This document shows positions 47,769 through 57,474 of a stretch of DNA of 64,000 nt, piece by piece. Both the position numbers and the translations under genes were made by a program. Source of the stretch: Domibacillus mangrovi (GTDB lineage Bacteria; Bacillota; Bacilli; Bacillales; Domibacillaceae). Numbering within the stretch: position 1 is the stretch's first letter; each line of letters begins with the position of its first letter. The notes under the pieces were generated by a model that saw only the letters and a program-made list of their open reading frames with translations, was not told where the DNA came from and ran no database searches. The stretch spans positions 55,461-119,460 of the forward strand of contig NZ_MRWQ01000014.1 in NCBI RefSeq assembly GCF_001906925.1. The letters are read 5' to 3'.

Positions 47769-47892
47769 CTCATTATTTTCTCGATTTGATTATACTACAA
47801 TGCATTGAAAGAAGGGACAATGCAGCAGAGAATCCAAATATTTAGTCCTTCCGCTCATCAAAAAGACGCCTCCCTTTGAGATAACTCTCTCA

Positions 47893-48735
47893 TCATAAAT
47901 CCCCTGTATTAAATGTATTTCCATTTTGAAGATTGCCCGATTGGAATCCTCTGTGAAACCAGTGTCTCCGCTGTTCAGATGTTCCATGGGTAAAGCTTTC
48001 CGGCACGACATATCCTTGCGCCCGCTTTTGAATCGTATCATCTCCAACAGCACTTGCTGCCGTCAACGCTTCTTCAAGATCCCCTTCTTCAAGCACATTC
48101 ATTCCTTCCGCATGGTGTGCCCATACGCCCGCATAATAATCGGCCTGCAGTTCCAATTTCACAGAATTCTGGTTGTATTCTTCCTGACTTACTTTCCCGC
48201 GAAGAGCGTTCACCTTCTGAGACGTTCCTAACAGCGTCTGTACGTGATGGCCCACTTCATGGGCAATAACATATGCCATTGCAAAATCGCCAGGTGCGTT
48301 AAAATTATTTTGTAATTCTTGATAAAAACTTAAATCGATATATAGCTTCTGATCACCTGGACAATAAAAAGGACCCGCCGATGAACCAGCGGCGCCGCAT
48401 GCCGACTGGACACTACCAGAATAAAGCACTAATATCGGCTCTTTATACTGCATTCCTTCTTCATGAAAAATCTCTGTCCACACATCTTCTGTATCTGCCA
48501 AGACAACCGACACAAACTGGGCGAGTTCCCGCTCCTGATCGGTTTCTTCATAAGGTGCATCACTATCCGTACCGGAAAGACCGCCCAGCAATTCGCCCGG
48601 ATTGCCGCCCAACAGCGTAAAAATAATCACAAAAATTAGTCCTACTCCCCCAATCCCGCCACCGAGAGCCACTTTTCCACTCATCCCCCGGCGGTCTTCA
48701 ATGTTTGAGCTTCCTCTTCTTCCTTGCCATTTCAT
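47893..48735 (-). CDS. Neutral zinc metallopeptidase (YpfJ family)
   Basis: 280 residues. N-terminal Arg-rich stretch (RRGSSNIEDRRG), one transmembrane segment (about 24-45), and an extracytoplasmic domain with the zinc motif HEVGHH and the family stretches CGAAGSSAGPFYCPGDQKLYIDL and ELQADYYAGVWAHHAEG. Function unproven. ATG 48735 follows ggaggga. Confidence 0.9.
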   Translation of the reverse strand: MKWQGRRGSSNIEDRRGMSGKVALGGGIGGVGLIFVIIFTLLGGNPGELLGGLSGTDSDAPYEETDQERELAQFVSVVLADTEDVWTEIFHEEGMQYKEPILVLYSGSVQSACGAAGSSAGPFYCPGDQKLYIDLSFYQELQNNFNAPGDFAMAYVIAHEVGHHVQTLLGTSQKVNALRGKVSQEEYNQNSVKLELQADYYAGVWAHHAEGMNVLEEGDLEEALTAASAVGDDTIQKRAQGYVVPESFTHGTSEQRRHWFHRGFQSGNLQNGNTFNTGDL

Positions 48736-48868
48736 CGTATTTCCCTCCATGAAGCACTTATCGTTATAGTGTTATACCCATTGTGATGGGAAACTAGACG
48801 GATATAATGATTAAATATTGATTTTCACTCCACCTCTTTAACTTATTTTCAGCTTGAAAAAGAAAATA

Positions 48869-48902
48869 AGCAGAAGACGCTCAATATGAACATCTTCTGC
48901 TT
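48869..48902 (-). terminator. Terminator of the ectoine operon
   Basis: Minus-strand agcagaagatg pairs with cgtcttctgct and a T-rich tail follows, 25 bp after ectC. Confidence 0.8.
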
Positions 48903-48927
48903 TCATCCATCGTTTTTTGAAAAAGAT

Positions 48928-49314
48928 TTAATCTTGAAGAAGTGGATAAACACCATTCTCATCGTGTGTTTCTGTTCCGACAATTGGTGGATTAAATACA
49001 CAGATCAACCGCATATCCGTCTTACCGCGAAGATAATGTTCATCATTTTCATTTAAAGCATACATCGTTCCATCTTGAATCGGATAGACTTTCCCATCAG
49101 ATACCGTTTCAATTTCTCCTTCTCCCCCTACGCAGTAAACCGCTTCTAAATGGTTTTGATAGTGGATATGCGTTTCTGTTCCCGCATAAATAATCGTTTC
49201 ATGGAATGAAAAACCCATATTATCTTTTTTCAAAAGAAACCGGCGGCTTGACCATGTTTCAGCCTTCGTTTCATTTTCTGTACCTATAATTTCATTAAGT
49301 GTACGAACGATCAT
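48928..49314 (-). CDS. ectC: Ectoine synthase
   Basis: Cyclises N-gamma-acetyl-diaminobutyrate to ectoine, the last step of compatible-solute synthesis. 128 residues, cupin fold, with [31 protein letters not shown] and [19 protein letters not shown]; metal-binding residues in these stretches are present. The start at 49314 follows aaaggagaa; the longer reading upstream overlaps ectB. Ends the ectABC operon. No ectoine hydroxylase (ectD) follows. Confidence 0.95.
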   Translation of the reverse strand: MIVRTLNEIIGTENETKAETWSSRRFLLKKDNMGFSFHETIIYAGTETHIHYQNHLEAVYCVGGEGEIETVSDGKVYPIQDGTMYALNENDEHYLRGKTDMRLICVFNPPIVGTETHDENGVYPLLQD

Positions 49315-49348
49315 ATGTCCATTTCTCCTTTGATAATAGCAATTGCTT

Positions 49349-50632
49349 TTAATTATTTCTAACAACTTCTTTAAACGCTTCTTCTAAAATATCAAGCCCT
49401 TTGTTTAACTCTTCTTTATCAATCGTAAGAGCTCCTAGAAATTTAATGACTTGATCATCTGGTCCTGCAGTCTCCATAATCAAGCCTTTCTCAAAAGCTT
49501 TTGAACAAATCTTCACTGCGTAGTCTTCCTTGCCTTTTCCACAAGCGATTCCCCGCATAAGACCACGACCTCTTGCCGTTGCTTTAAGCTCCGGATAATC
49601 ACTGACGATTTTTTCAAAGCGTTCTTGAAGAATGTTAGCTTTCTCTTGAATCGATTCCGCAAACTCATCTGTTTCCCAATATGATAATGCTTCTGCTCCT
49701 GCTATGAAAGCCATATTGTTCCCCCGGAATGTTCCGTTATGCTCACCTGGTCCCCAAATATCATATTCTGGCTTAATGAGTGTAAGAGCCATCGGTAGCC
49801 CATAACCACTAATTGACTTTGATAAACAAATAATATCTGGTTTAATACGTGCAGGTTCAAAGCTAAAAAATGTTCCCGTTCGGCCGCATCCCGCTTGAAC
49901 ATCATCTATAATAAACAGAATGTCATAACGGCGGCACAGCTTTTCGATCTCTTGCAGCCATTCAAAACTCGCCGCGTTAATTCCACCTTCTCCTTGTACC
50001 GTTTCCAATATAACGGCCGCAGGAAGACCGACTCCGCTCCCTGAATCTTCAAGGAAACGTTTTAAGTATTCAATCGAACTATTATTGCCAAAGTAGTTAT
50101 CATAAGGCATCGCAACTGTATTATTAAGAGATATACCTGCTCCTTTTCGCTTAAAAGAGTCTCCTGTTACAGAAAGCGCACCGAGCGTCATCCCATGAAA
50201 AGCGTTTGTAAAGCTGATAATCGTGTCTCTTCCTGTTACTTTTCTTGCAATTTTCAATGCACTTTCAACCGTATTTGCTCCAGTTGGTCCAGGAAACATG
50301 ACTTTATAGTCTAAATTCCGCGGTTTCAAAATAACATCATTGAACCTTTCAAGAAAGTTAGCGCGTGCTACCGTTCCCATATCTAAACTATGAGAAATTC
50401 CGTCTTCTTGTATGTAGTCCATAATTTTCTGTTTCATACTTTCGTTATTATGACCATAATTCAATGCCCCAGCACCTGCGAAAAAGTCGATGTATTCCTT
50501 TCCTTCTATATCCCACATTTTTGAACCTTTTGCTTTATTAAATACCGTCGGAAAACTGCGGCTATAGCTTCGTACTTGCGACTCATAATTTTCGAATGTT
50601 TTCATAGAATTTTGATCAATTGTCATTAACAT
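49349..50632 (-). CDS. ectB: Diaminobutyrate-2-oxoglutarate aminotransferase
   Basis: Forms L-2,4-diaminobutyrate from aspartate-semialdehyde and glutamate using PLP. 427 residues, class-III aminotransferase: [42 protein letters not shown], and the PLP lysine in [12 protein letters not shown]. Start at 50632 (or Met 50626) after ggagtg. Middle gene of ectABC. Repeat copy H lies immediately upstream, between ectA and ectB. Confidence 0.96.
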   Translation of the reverse strand: MLMTIDQNSMKTFENYESQVRSYSRSFPTVFNKAKGSKMWDIEGKEYIDFFAGAGALNYGHNNESMKQKIMDYIQEDGISHSLDMGTVARANFLERFNDVILKPRNLDYKVMFPGPTGANTVESALKIARKVTGRDTIISFTNAFHGMTLGALSVTGDSFKRKGAGISLNNTVAMPYDNYFGNNSSIEYLKRFLEDSGSGVGLPAAVILETVQGEGGINAASFEWLQEIEKLCRRYDILFIIDDVQAGCGRTGTFFSFEPARIKPDIICLSKSISGYGLPMALTLIKPEYDIWGPGEHNGTFRGNNMAFIAGAEALSYWETDEFAESIQEKANILQERFEKIVSDYPELKATARGRGLMRGIACGKGKEDYAVKICSKAFEKGLIMETAGPDDQVIKFLGALTIDKEELNKGLDILEEAFKEVVRNN

Positions 50633-50675
50633 TTACTCTTCACTCCTCCATATTTTTTATTTATCTATACTAGTA

Positions 50676-50783
50676 ATAAAGTGAAACTTCATTCAGTGGG
50701 GGTTTTCTTCATCCCCCGCTTATCCTTCTTTTCTTTTCAATGTCTTGAAGCAGGGGTCTTACTGCCCGTTAATGCGGGATTAA
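50676..50783 (+). repeat. bcr1-like repeat, copy H (internally deleted)
   Basis: 108 bp. Begins ATAAA, ends ATTAA. Compared with copy D it lacks the segment between two atccccc direct repeats, so it joins the stem 1 loop to the stem 5 region; a simple slip or recombination deletion. It lies in the ectoine operon and encodes the C-terminus of ectA on the other strand. Confidence 0.88.
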
Positions 50784-51306
50784 TTGGACCAATTCTGAAG
50801 AGCAATTCCTCTTCGTGCCCTTCTTCTGGAAATTGCTCTTCAATAAAACATGGTGTGACGTTACAATCAGTCGATAAATCTCTTGCTAACTTGTAAAATA
50901 AGGCCTGTGAAGCACGATTTGAAGGTCCTATTGTCGCTTCTAAATACCGAACATTTCGAATATTTCGTCTATTAAAAAGTGTTTTTAACAGTTTAGAAGC
51001 AAGACCTTCTCCACGGTATGAAGCATCTATTGCGACTTGCCATATAAAAATGGTATTAGGTGATTTAGGCTGAATAAAAGCAGATACGAATCCTACTATT
51101 TGATTACCTGCTTCAGCAACAATACTCGTTTCACTAAAAAACGTGCACCACATTAAATAGCTGTAGGAAGAGTTTAAATCAAGCACACCCGTATGTTTAA
51201 TTAACTTCCATACCTCTCCCCCGTCTTCTACTGTTGGTGCTCTCAATATGACGTCTTTTTTTTCTAAAACGGTAATCCCACTTTTGGCTTCTTCTGACAA
51301 TAGCAT
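50737..51306 (-). CDS. ectA: Diaminobutyrate acetyltransferase with repeat-derived tail
   Basis: Acetylates L-2,4-diaminobutyrate in ectoine synthesis. 189 residues, GNAT fold: LRAPTVEDGGEVWKLI, GVLDLNSSYSYLMWC, VAIDASYRGEGLASKLLKTL (acetyl-CoA loop) and EATIGPSNRASQALF. After ELLFRIGPI the last 15 or so residues (NPALTGSKTPASRH) are read from repeat copy H, so insertion replaced the native end. The domain core is complete and probably active. ATG 51306 follows taggaggag. Copy I lies upstream, so ectA is flanked by two copies. Confidence 0.93.
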   Translation of the reverse strand: MLLSEEAKSGITVLEKKDVILRAPTVEDGGEVWKLIKHTGVLDLNSSYSYLMWCTFFSETSIVAEAGNQIVGFVSAFIQPKSPNTIFIWQVAIDASYRGEGLASKLLKTLFNRRNIRNVRYLEATIGPSNRASQALFYKLARDLSTDCNVTPCFIEEQFPEEGHEEELLFRIGPINPALTGSKTPASRH

Positions 51307-51373
51307 TCTCCTCCTATTTTTCAAATTCATTCTTGCTAATGATCTGTCATTCTTGAAAATACGACTAGTGCAT

Positions 51374-51468
51374 AGTAAAGTGAAACTTCATTCAGCCCGG
51401 GCTTTCTTCATCCCCCACTGAATGTTAGTTGAACCAATCGGGCTTTTATGGATAGTTGATCCCCCGTC
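51374..51468 (+). repeat. bcr1-like repeat, copy I (3'-truncated short form)
   Basis: Starts AGTAAAgtgaaacttcattcag, with a disturbed stem 1 (cccgggc in place of tgggggt). It contains tgttagttgaaccaatcgggc and ends at the 5' arm of stem 5 (gatccccc). Upstream of ectA, in its promoter region. Confidence 0.85.
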
Positions 51469-51712
51469 TAAACCTTAAATTTCTTTTTCGTAAATGTACT
51501 ATATTAAGGTTAATGCAGTAACACATATGTGTCAAAGTCACTCAGCATACCTGTAACAATCCTAAAATGTCTCAACTCGGCTTAGAGCAACTTAATACTT
51601 CTATTACTGCCAATAACTTCATTTTTCACTCATTTACCCACTAATGCTGTAAATTACATGAAAAACATTCTATAGATTGTACTAAGCTGGATCCTTTATA
51701 TCAAAAAAAACA
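51469..51712. other. Intergenic stretch, no gene seen
   Basis: AT-rich DNA upstream of the ectoine operon. Probably holds its promoter, but I cannot pick one with confidence. Confidence 0.4.
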
Positions 51713-51752
51713 GAACGTCCATTACATTATAAAACTAACGTAATGGACGTTC
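51713..51752 (-). terminator. Terminator of the PhnA/YjdM gene
   Basis: gaacgtccattac/gtaatggacgttc stem with A/T flanks. Confidence 0.88.
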
Positions 51753-51776
51753 CTTTCATGAATTATTGAGATGATA

Positions 51777-52118
51777 TTATACCTTTTTAACAAATTCAGA
51801 TTTTAATTTCATCGCTCCAAAACCATCAATTTTGCAATCAATATCATGATCTCCATCAACCAAACGTATACTCTTTACTTTTGTCCCTATTTTTATAACT
51901 GATGAACTTCCTTTTACTTTAAGGTCTTTGATGATCGTTACAGAATCGCCGTCGTTTAAGACATTGCCATTTGCATCTTTGACAATCTTTTTATCATTGC
52001 TACTTTCAGTTTCTATTTCTAAAGTCCACTCATGAGCACATTCTGGGCACACAAAAAGACTCCCATCCTCGTACGTGTATTCTGAATGACATTTTGGACA
52101 ATTTGGCAAATCAGACAT
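51777..52118 (-). CDS. yjdM: PhnA/YjdM zinc-ribbon protein
   Basis: 113 residues. N-terminal zinc ribbon with CPKC...CPEC, and the C-terminal PhnA domain ([37 protein letters not shown]). Named after an alkylphosphonate-operon neighbour in E. coli, but the function is not established. Monocistronic. Start at 52118 after ggaggaaat. Confidence 0.92.
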   Translation of the reverse strand: MSDLPNCPKCHSEYTYEDGSLFVCPECAHEWTLEIETESSNDKKIVKDANGNVLNDGDSVTIIKDLKVKGSSSVIKIGTKVKSIRLVDGDHDIDCKIDGFGAMKLKSEFVKKV

Positions 52119-52302
52119 AATTTTATTTCCTCCATTCGTTATTGTTCATTCTAATCATATCAATAAAGCCTAAATAAGGATAAATAATATTTTATTTTAA
52201 TGGAACAAGGTCCCTTATCTCTAATCTAATAAAGTACATAAATCACTCCGAAAATCCTACACATCCTTTGAAGCCCCAAAATGTCTCCTGTTAAATCTAG
52301 TG

Positions 52303-53601
52303 TTAGCCCTTGTTACGGGACCAGATTATGACTGGGATAAGCAACAATGATAGGATGCCCCCAACAAGTGAGAGTGTTGCATAACTTGAGTGTACTACGA
52401 CCATGCCGGATAGTGCTCCACCCGATGCCCCAGCCAAAGCAATCAAAACATCAACAGATCCTTGCGTCTTTGCGCGAGTGGACGGGTTCGTTGCATCCAC
52501 GATAAGTGCTGTGCCGCTAATCAAACCAAAATTCCAACCAAGTCCAAGCAGAGCGAGAGCGATGGTGAGTACCACCATCGAGTCGACAGGTGCAACAGCA
52601 GCCACAACACCAGCAGCAAGTAGAGTGGCACCAGAAGCGATGGCCATTGCAGTGCGACCAACCTTGTCAACAAGGATACCTGTGACGAGGGATGGAAGGT
52701 ACATGGCACAGACATGGATGCTAATGACCAGTCCCACCTCACTCAACCCGTGTCCATGGTGTCCCATATGTACTGGCGTCATTGTCATAATTGCTACCAT
52801 GACAATTTGTGTTAAGACCATTACCGCGGCTCCAACAACGATTCCTCGTTTGTTGATTGCTAGTATATTGGAATTCATATGTGAATGGCTGCTCTCATCC
52901 ATTTTCTGCACATTTGCAATTGCTTTTGCAACAACGAGAGGGTCTGGGCGAAGTAAAGCTAAAAGCACCAAACCGGCAATAATATAAGCTGCCGCCGCTA
53001 AAATGAATGGACCAGCTAAAGCAGGGACTCCGATGGCCGTGGCGAATCGGCCCATTACATCAACTAAGTTCGGACCCGCAACAGCACCGAATGTAGTTGC
53101 TACCATTGCGATACTGATCGCTGTTGCTCGCTGTGTAGAATTGGCTAAGTCGGTACCTGCATAGCGTGCTTGTAAGTTTGTAGCAGTACCGGCACCATAG
53201 ATTAGTAGTGAAGCAAAAAGAAGCAGTATATTATTAGTTACTGCTGAAATCACTACGCCCATCGCTCCAATACCGCCAGCCAAGAATCCTGCCGCAAGTC
53301 CTGAACGGCGCCCAGACCGTTGAGTGAGTCGCCCTACAAGTAGTGCTGCGCCAGCAGAACCTAGAGTGAATAACGCAGCCGGAACCCCTGCAAAACTATC
53401 TGTACCTAGCATATCCTGAGCAAGAAGTGCTCCGACGGTTACGCCTGCTGCTAGCCCTGCACCGCCGAAAATTTGTGAGATAACAACGGTGATCAACGTC
53501 CGTCGATATAGTCGTCGCTGCTTTTCTGGGGAATCAATATAACTCTGCAACCAAGCTGGTTGACTTGCTAAAGCATCTGAATCATCTGGTTTATTCAGCA
53601 T
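52303..53601 (-). CDS. MFS transporter
   Basis: About 432 residues with twelve transmembrane segments and a His/Met-containing loop (MTPVHMGHHGHG). Motif GRLTQRSGRRSG in loop 2-3. The coding sequence is visibly richer in G/C, Ala and Gly than its neighbours, which may indicate transfer. The start is odd: the ATG at 53601 overlaps a 22-codon ORF (53591-53659) in another frame that has the strong ribosome-binding site. Substrate unknown. Confidence 0.75.
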   Translation of the reverse strand: MLNKPDDSDALASQPAWLQSYIDSPEKQRRLYRRTLITVVISQIFGGAGLAAGVTVGALLAQDMLGTDSFAGVPAALFTLGSAGAALLVGRLTQRSGRRSGLAAGFLAGGIGAMGVVISAVTNNILLLFASLLIYGAGTATNLQARYAGTDLANSTQRATAISIAMVATTFGAVAGPNLVDVMGRFATAIGVPALAGPFILAAAAYIIAGLVLLALLRPDPLVVAKAIANVQKMDESSHSHMNSNILAINKRGIVVGAAVMVLTQIVMVAIMTMTPVHMGHHGHGLSEVGLVISIHVCAMYLPSLVTGILVDKVGRTAMAIASGATLLAAGVVAAVAPVDSMVVLTIALALLGLGWNFGLISGTALIVDATNPSTRAKTQGSVDVLIALAGASGGALSGMVVVHSSYATLSLVGGILSLLLIPVIIWSRNKG

Positions 53602-53659
53602 CACGCAGACCCCGTTTCCAAGGAACTGACTTTGCATATTGTATAATTTCTTTATTCAT
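53591..53659 (-). CDS. Small upstream ORF overlapping the MFS start
   Basis: 22 codons (MNKEIIQYAKSVPWKRGLRDAE) with a strong gcaggagg site 8 bp before the ATG. Its stop lies 8 nt inside the MFS gene. Either a translational-coupling leader or the original N-terminus separated by a frameshift. Confidence 0.45.
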   Translation of the reverse strand: MNKEIIQYAKSVPWKRGLRDAE

Positions 53660-53970
53660 CGTATCCTCCTGCATAATTAATCCTGAAACTTTGTAAATAA
53701 TAGATGTAGATCTAGCTTAGTAATGTTGCTCTCTGCGTACTTATATTTCCTTGAAAAGTGACCGTCTTGTCTGCCTACTCTGCTAAACCAGTACAATCAT
53801 CCATCTACCCTTTTCTTGAAATAACCATTATATTTACGCTTATTTTAATTGTATGTTGAGCATCTCCTCTCTTGTTTTAATCATAGAGAGTTAACTAAAT
53901 GCTGTCCATGAAATTATACTTATGTTGATACAAATCAAGCTGCTAATGTATGAGGACAATTTGGTATCCA

Positions 53971-54042
53971 TCATAACCCCATATCACCAATTGCAAAAAT
54001 GCCAGGCGTCGCAGCTTTGACGGAGCAATCCCCTGAATAGTA
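53971..54042 (-). pseudogene. Remnant of a pyridine nucleotide-disulfide oxidoreductase
   Basis: In one minus-strand frame the sequence reads GDCSVKAATPGIFAIGDMGL then stop. TPGIFAIGD is the FAD-binding C-terminal motif of thioredoxin-reductase-like enzymes. Stops surround it and no other domain remains. The rest of 53660-54133 shows no gene. Confidence 0.6.
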
Positions 54043-54133
54043 TTAAGCAAAACTGTCTACTTAAGATATTGAAAATCACAAGTCTGTGTGGAGTAACAGC
54101 GTTCTTTGACAACCTTAATGAACAAACATAAAG

Positions 54134-54175
54134 AAAAAGCGTGTTTTGAAAGAAGATTGATCAAAACACGCCCTT
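54134..54175 (-). terminator. Terminator of the VOC pseudogene
   Basis: gcgtgttttga/tcaaaacacgc stem followed by ttttt on the minus strand. Confidence 0.8.
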
Positions 54176-54271
54176 AATATATTTAATTGAATCATTCTTT
54201 TAAAAAAGGGTTGATCATGTTCTGCCTGTGGCCCTTCAAAATCTCGTCCGATTGCTTACTATCATACTGTC

Positions 54272-54631
54272 CTAATCTTCGCGGATCATTAACATATCAT
54301 TAACATCAAATTCCCAATTGTCTCCATACTCAACTTCCCAATAAAATCCGTTTGGATCTTGAAAATAGCCACTATATCCACCTCAAAACACTGTTTCTGG
54401 CTTCTTAATGACTTTTGCTCCAGCTTTTTCAGCTAACGAAAACACTTCATTAACCTCTTCTTTCGACTTTTCGTTATAAGCAAGCGTGACTCCTCCAAAT
54501 CCCCTGCCGACTGCGGGTGGATTTGTTTCATCTCCATACACTACTGCTTCAAATCCGAGTCCATCACGATAAAATTTAAGCGATTCCACCATGTCCTTTA
54601 CACCCAAAGTAATTAAATTTAAACGATTCAT
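54272..54631 (-). pseudogene. Broken VOC/glyoxalase-family gene
   Basis: The frame starts well (MNRLNLITLGVKDMVESLKFYRDGLGFEA, ribosome-binding site aaaggag) but has two lesions. Between the first beta-alpha unit and GFGGVTLAYNEKSKEEV it lacks the roughly 25-residue strand-turn segment usual in the family. Then, after PETVF, a TGA (54383-54385) replaces the expected TGG of the ...VFWGGYSGYF motif. Past the stop the same frame continues as GGYSGYFQDPNGFYWEVEYGDNWEFD to a TAG at 54272, so loss is recent. Confidence 0.78.
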
Positions 54632-54656
54632 CCCTTAATCTCCTTTTAGAGTAAAT

Positions 54657-54708
54657 AAAAAGAGGCCATTTTGTAAAAAGATTGATCAAAATGAATTCCT
54701 CTTTTGTG
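54657..54708. repeat. Hairpin related to the 54134 terminator
   Basis: aaaagagg/cctctttt and attttg/caaaat stems around taaaaagattgat. Shares agattgatcaaaa with the hairpin at 54134-54175, on the other side of the VOC pseudogene. The remaining DNA to 54965 shows no gene. Confidence 0.5.
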
Positions 54709-54965
54709 GATTTGAATTTAGTTTTTATAAAAAAGTTTAATCACTTTCTACATGTTTTGCTCAACAATCGCGCCCAATAGCTGAAAATTGTTCTACGATA
54801 ACCATGCTGTACAGATTTTCCAGAAAATCCTTCATTGTATAAAATATTATAAAGTACTTCTTTCTATTCTTTTTTGAAGTATAGTAAAAAGTATTAGATT
54901 AAAAATGTAAAAACAAACAGCATTTATTCAAATCTACAAACACTTGTAGGTTTGGATTAACTGAA

Positions 54966-55141
54966 CTTTTTAGCCCGCATTAACAGGCAGTAAGATCCCC
55001 GCTTCAAGACGTCGAAAAGAAAAGATGGATAAGCGCAGGGGATAGCGGGAAACGCAGACTAAGATCGTCACGTCCTGTGACAACGTCTGCATGATTCACA
55101 TCCTGTGAACCTAACCTCCACTGAATGAAGTTTCACTTTAT
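54966..55141 (-). repeat. bcr1-like repeat, copy J (internally deleted long form, minus)
   Basis: 176 bp on the minus strand from ATAAA (55137-55141) to a degenerate CTAAA end. Keeps the nested gcagac/gtcac...gtgac/gtctgc loop but lacks the 3' arm of stem 1 and the actcagg and ccggc modules, passing straight into the stem 5 region (aagcggggatcttactgcc). Confidence 0.88.
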
Positions 55142-55185
55142 TTCAGAAAGCAAAATTAAGTTGAAGAAAAAAGGGAAATTGGCAA

Positions 55186-55455
55186 ATGAATATACAAAAT
55201 AAACAATGGGCAATGGTAATTGATTCCGAATCTTCTATTGGCTTAATTGCCAATGCATCAGCTGTAGTTCTTATTATAATTATCAGTAGAAAATCTGTAT
55301 TAATATCGAAAATAACAATGCAATGCCTATCGTTAATGAATATAATCTTAGAACGATTTATAAGTAATGTTATTAAGCTTGAAGCGTGGTATGGAGAAAC
55401 AGATATTCCAATAGAATACGAACTTGCCAAAACAGGATTGAAACGTAAATTTTAA
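55186..55455 (+). CDS. Doubtful small ORF
   Basis: 89 codons with a hydrophobic stretch (ASAVVLIIIISRKSVLI). A weak aaaaaggg site precedes the ATG. No family recognised and no clear promoter. It begins about 45 bp after repeat copy J. Confidence 0.3.
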   Translation: MNIQNKQWAMVIDSESSIGLIANASAVVLIIIISRKSVLISKITMQCLSLMNIILERFISNVIKLEAWYGETDIPIEYELAKTGLKRKF

Positions 55456-55486
55456 TGATAGATCAAAATCTTTGGATTAAAAAACA

Positions 55487-55514
55487 CCCCTTTAGATAAT
55501 CATATCTAAAGGGG
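55487..55514 (-). terminator. Terminator of glmS
   Basis: cccctttagata/tatctaaagggg around atca, with gtttttt following on the minus strand, 75 bp after glmS. Confidence 0.85.
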
Positions 55515-55589
55515 CCAGTGCTTCGTAACTTTTTAAAACATCTTGACTTTATTCTTAAATTACAATACTTACAACCAACCGCTTTTTTA

Positions 55590-57392
55590 TTATTCAACCG
55601 TTACTGATTTTGCCAAGTTACGCGGCTTATCTACATCGCAGTTGCGGTGCAATGCTGCATAGTAGGCGATAAGCTGGAATGGGATAACAGCTACGAGTGG
55701 TGCAAGCAGTTCATGTACGGCCGGCAATACGAAGCGGTCTCCTTCTTGATCAAGGCCTTTCATTGAGATCACGCATGTATTGGCGCCGCGGGCTGCGACT
55801 TCTTTCACGTTACTGCGGATGTTCAAGTTCACCGCTTTCTGTGTGGCGAGGGCAATAACCGGTATGCCGTCTTCAATCAGCGCAATTGTCCCGTGCTTCA
55901 ATTCCCCACCGGCAAACCCTTCTGCTTGAATGTATGAAATTTCTTTTAGCTTCAGTGCACCTTCAAGAACAGCATAATAATCTATTGAACGGCCAATGAA
56001 GAAACAGTTACGCGTTGCTGACAAATAGTCGCGCGCAATTTTTTCAAATTCTTCTTTACTGTCGCAAAGAACCTCTATTGCATTTGCGGCAATACCAAGT
56101 TCGTGTACAAGGTCAAAGCCTATATCAATACCTGCCGACTTAGCCACATTGGCTGCCAGAATAGACAGTACAGCAATTTGAGCTGTGTAAGCTTTCGTTG
56201 ATGCAACCGCAATTTCCGGACCCGCATGAAGAAGCAATGTGTAATCCGCTTCACGTGACATTGTAGAACCGGCTACATTTGTAATTGTTAATGCTTTATG
56301 GCCCAGTTCTTTAACTTTCACTAAAACAGCACGGCTGTCCGCTGTTTCACCACTTTGTGAAATAAAGATAAAGAGCGGTTTTTTTGACAGTAACGGCATG
56401 TTGTAAACAAATTCGCTTGCGACATGTACCTCTACTGGAATGTTTGCCATTTTTTCTACATATTGCTTTCCAACGAGACCAGCATGGTAGCTTGTGCCGC
56501 ACGCAACGATATACAGGCGGTCTGCTTCGTTTAATGCGTTCAAAATGTCCGCTTCAATTGTCAGCTCGCCTTTTTCATTTTGATACGATTGCAGAATTTT
56601 ACGAATGACGAACGGCTGCTCATCAACTTCTTTTAGCATGTAATGCGGATAAGTACCTTTTTCAATATCGCCGGCATCCAGTTCCGCTTTATAAGAGGCA
56701 CGTTCAATGATTTCGCCGTTTGTATTTTTAATTGTGACACTTTCACGTGTTACTAGCACCATTTCTTTATCCATCAATTCAACAAATTGATCAGTTACTT
56801 GAAGCATCGCCATTGCATCAGAAGCGACAACATTATAGTTTTCGCCAAGACCGACAAGAAGCGGGCTTTTGTTTTTCGCCACATAAATCGTGCTCTTATC
56901 TTCTTTATCAAGAAGTGCAAGCGCATATGAGCCTTTTAAAAGAGACAATGTTTTGCGGAATGCGTCTTCTGTCGTCATTCCTTCTTTTGAAAGTAAACCG
57001 ATCAACTGCACAATCACTTCTGTATCCGTATCGCTTTGAAGCGGGACTTCGAGCAAGTATTCTTGTTTCAGCTGTTCATCGTTTTCAATTACACCGTTAT
57101 GAACAAGTGTAAAACGGCTGTCTTCATTTTGATGTGGATGTGCGTTGTAAAAGCTTGGTGCACCGTGTGTTGCCCAACGAGTATGTCCAATTCCTACACT
57201 TGATTGAACATCTTCATTAACAACGGCACGCAAATCAGCGATACGACCCTTTTCTTTGAAAATGTGCACACCCTCTTCGTTGTGCACAGCAATACCAGCG
57301 GAATCATACCCACGATATTCGAGCTTTTCAAGCCCTTTCAATAAAATTTCTTTCGTATCTTTGCTTCCGATATATCCAACGATTCCGCACAT
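55590..57392 (-). CDS. glmS: Glutamine-fructose-6-phosphate aminotransferase
   Basis: Makes glucosamine-6-phosphate from fructose-6-phosphate and glutamine, the first step to UDP-GlcNAc and peptidoglycan. 600 residues. Catalytic Cys is residue 2 (MCGIVGYIG) of the Ntn amidotransferase domain (GHTRWATHG). Two SIS sugar-isomerase domains follow ([48 protein letters not shown]), ending [12 protein letters not shown] 57392 follows caggagg; the longer reading is not used. Controlled by the upstream self-cleaving ribozyme. Confidence 0.97.
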   Translation of the reverse strand: MCGIVGYIGSKDTKEILLKGLEKLEYRGYDSAGIAVHNEEGVHIFKEKGRIADLRAVVNEDVQSSVGIGHTRWATHGAPSFYNAHPHQNEDSRFTLVHNGVIENDEQLKQEYLLEVPLQSDTDTEVIVQLIGLLSKEGMTTEDAFRKTLSLLKGSYALALLDKEDKSTIYVAKNKSPLLVGLGENYNVVASDAMAMLQVTDQFVELMDKEMVLVTRESVTIKNTNGEIIERASYKAELDAGDIEKGTYPHYMLKEVDEQPFVIRKILQSYQNEKGELTIEADILNALNEADRLYIVACGTSYHAGLVGKQYVEKMANIPVEVHVASEFVYNMPLLSKKPLFIFISQSGETADSRAVLVKVKELGHKALTITNVAGSTMSREADYTLLLHAGPEIAVASTKAYTAQIAVLSILAANVAKSAGIDIGFDLVHELGIAANAIEVLCDSKEEFEKIARDYLSATRNCFFIGRSIDYYAVLEGALKLKEISYIQAEGFAGGELKHGTIALIEDGIPVIALATQKAVNLNIRSNVKEVAARGANTCVISMKGLDQEGDRFVLPAVHELLAPLVAVIPFQLIAYYAALHRNCDVDKPRNLAKSVTVE

Positions 57393-57474
57393 ATATTTTC
57401 CTCCTGATTGGAGGCGTCGGCAAAAAAGCACTGGTCAAGCACATTGCCTGCCGCGCCCCTATTGTTTTATATGG

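Noticed and set aside
51374..51468. Copies H and I as a classic composite transposon around ectA
   Set aside because: Both copies are damaged, encode no transposase, and ectA remains in its normal ectABC order, so mobilisation of ectA is not supported.
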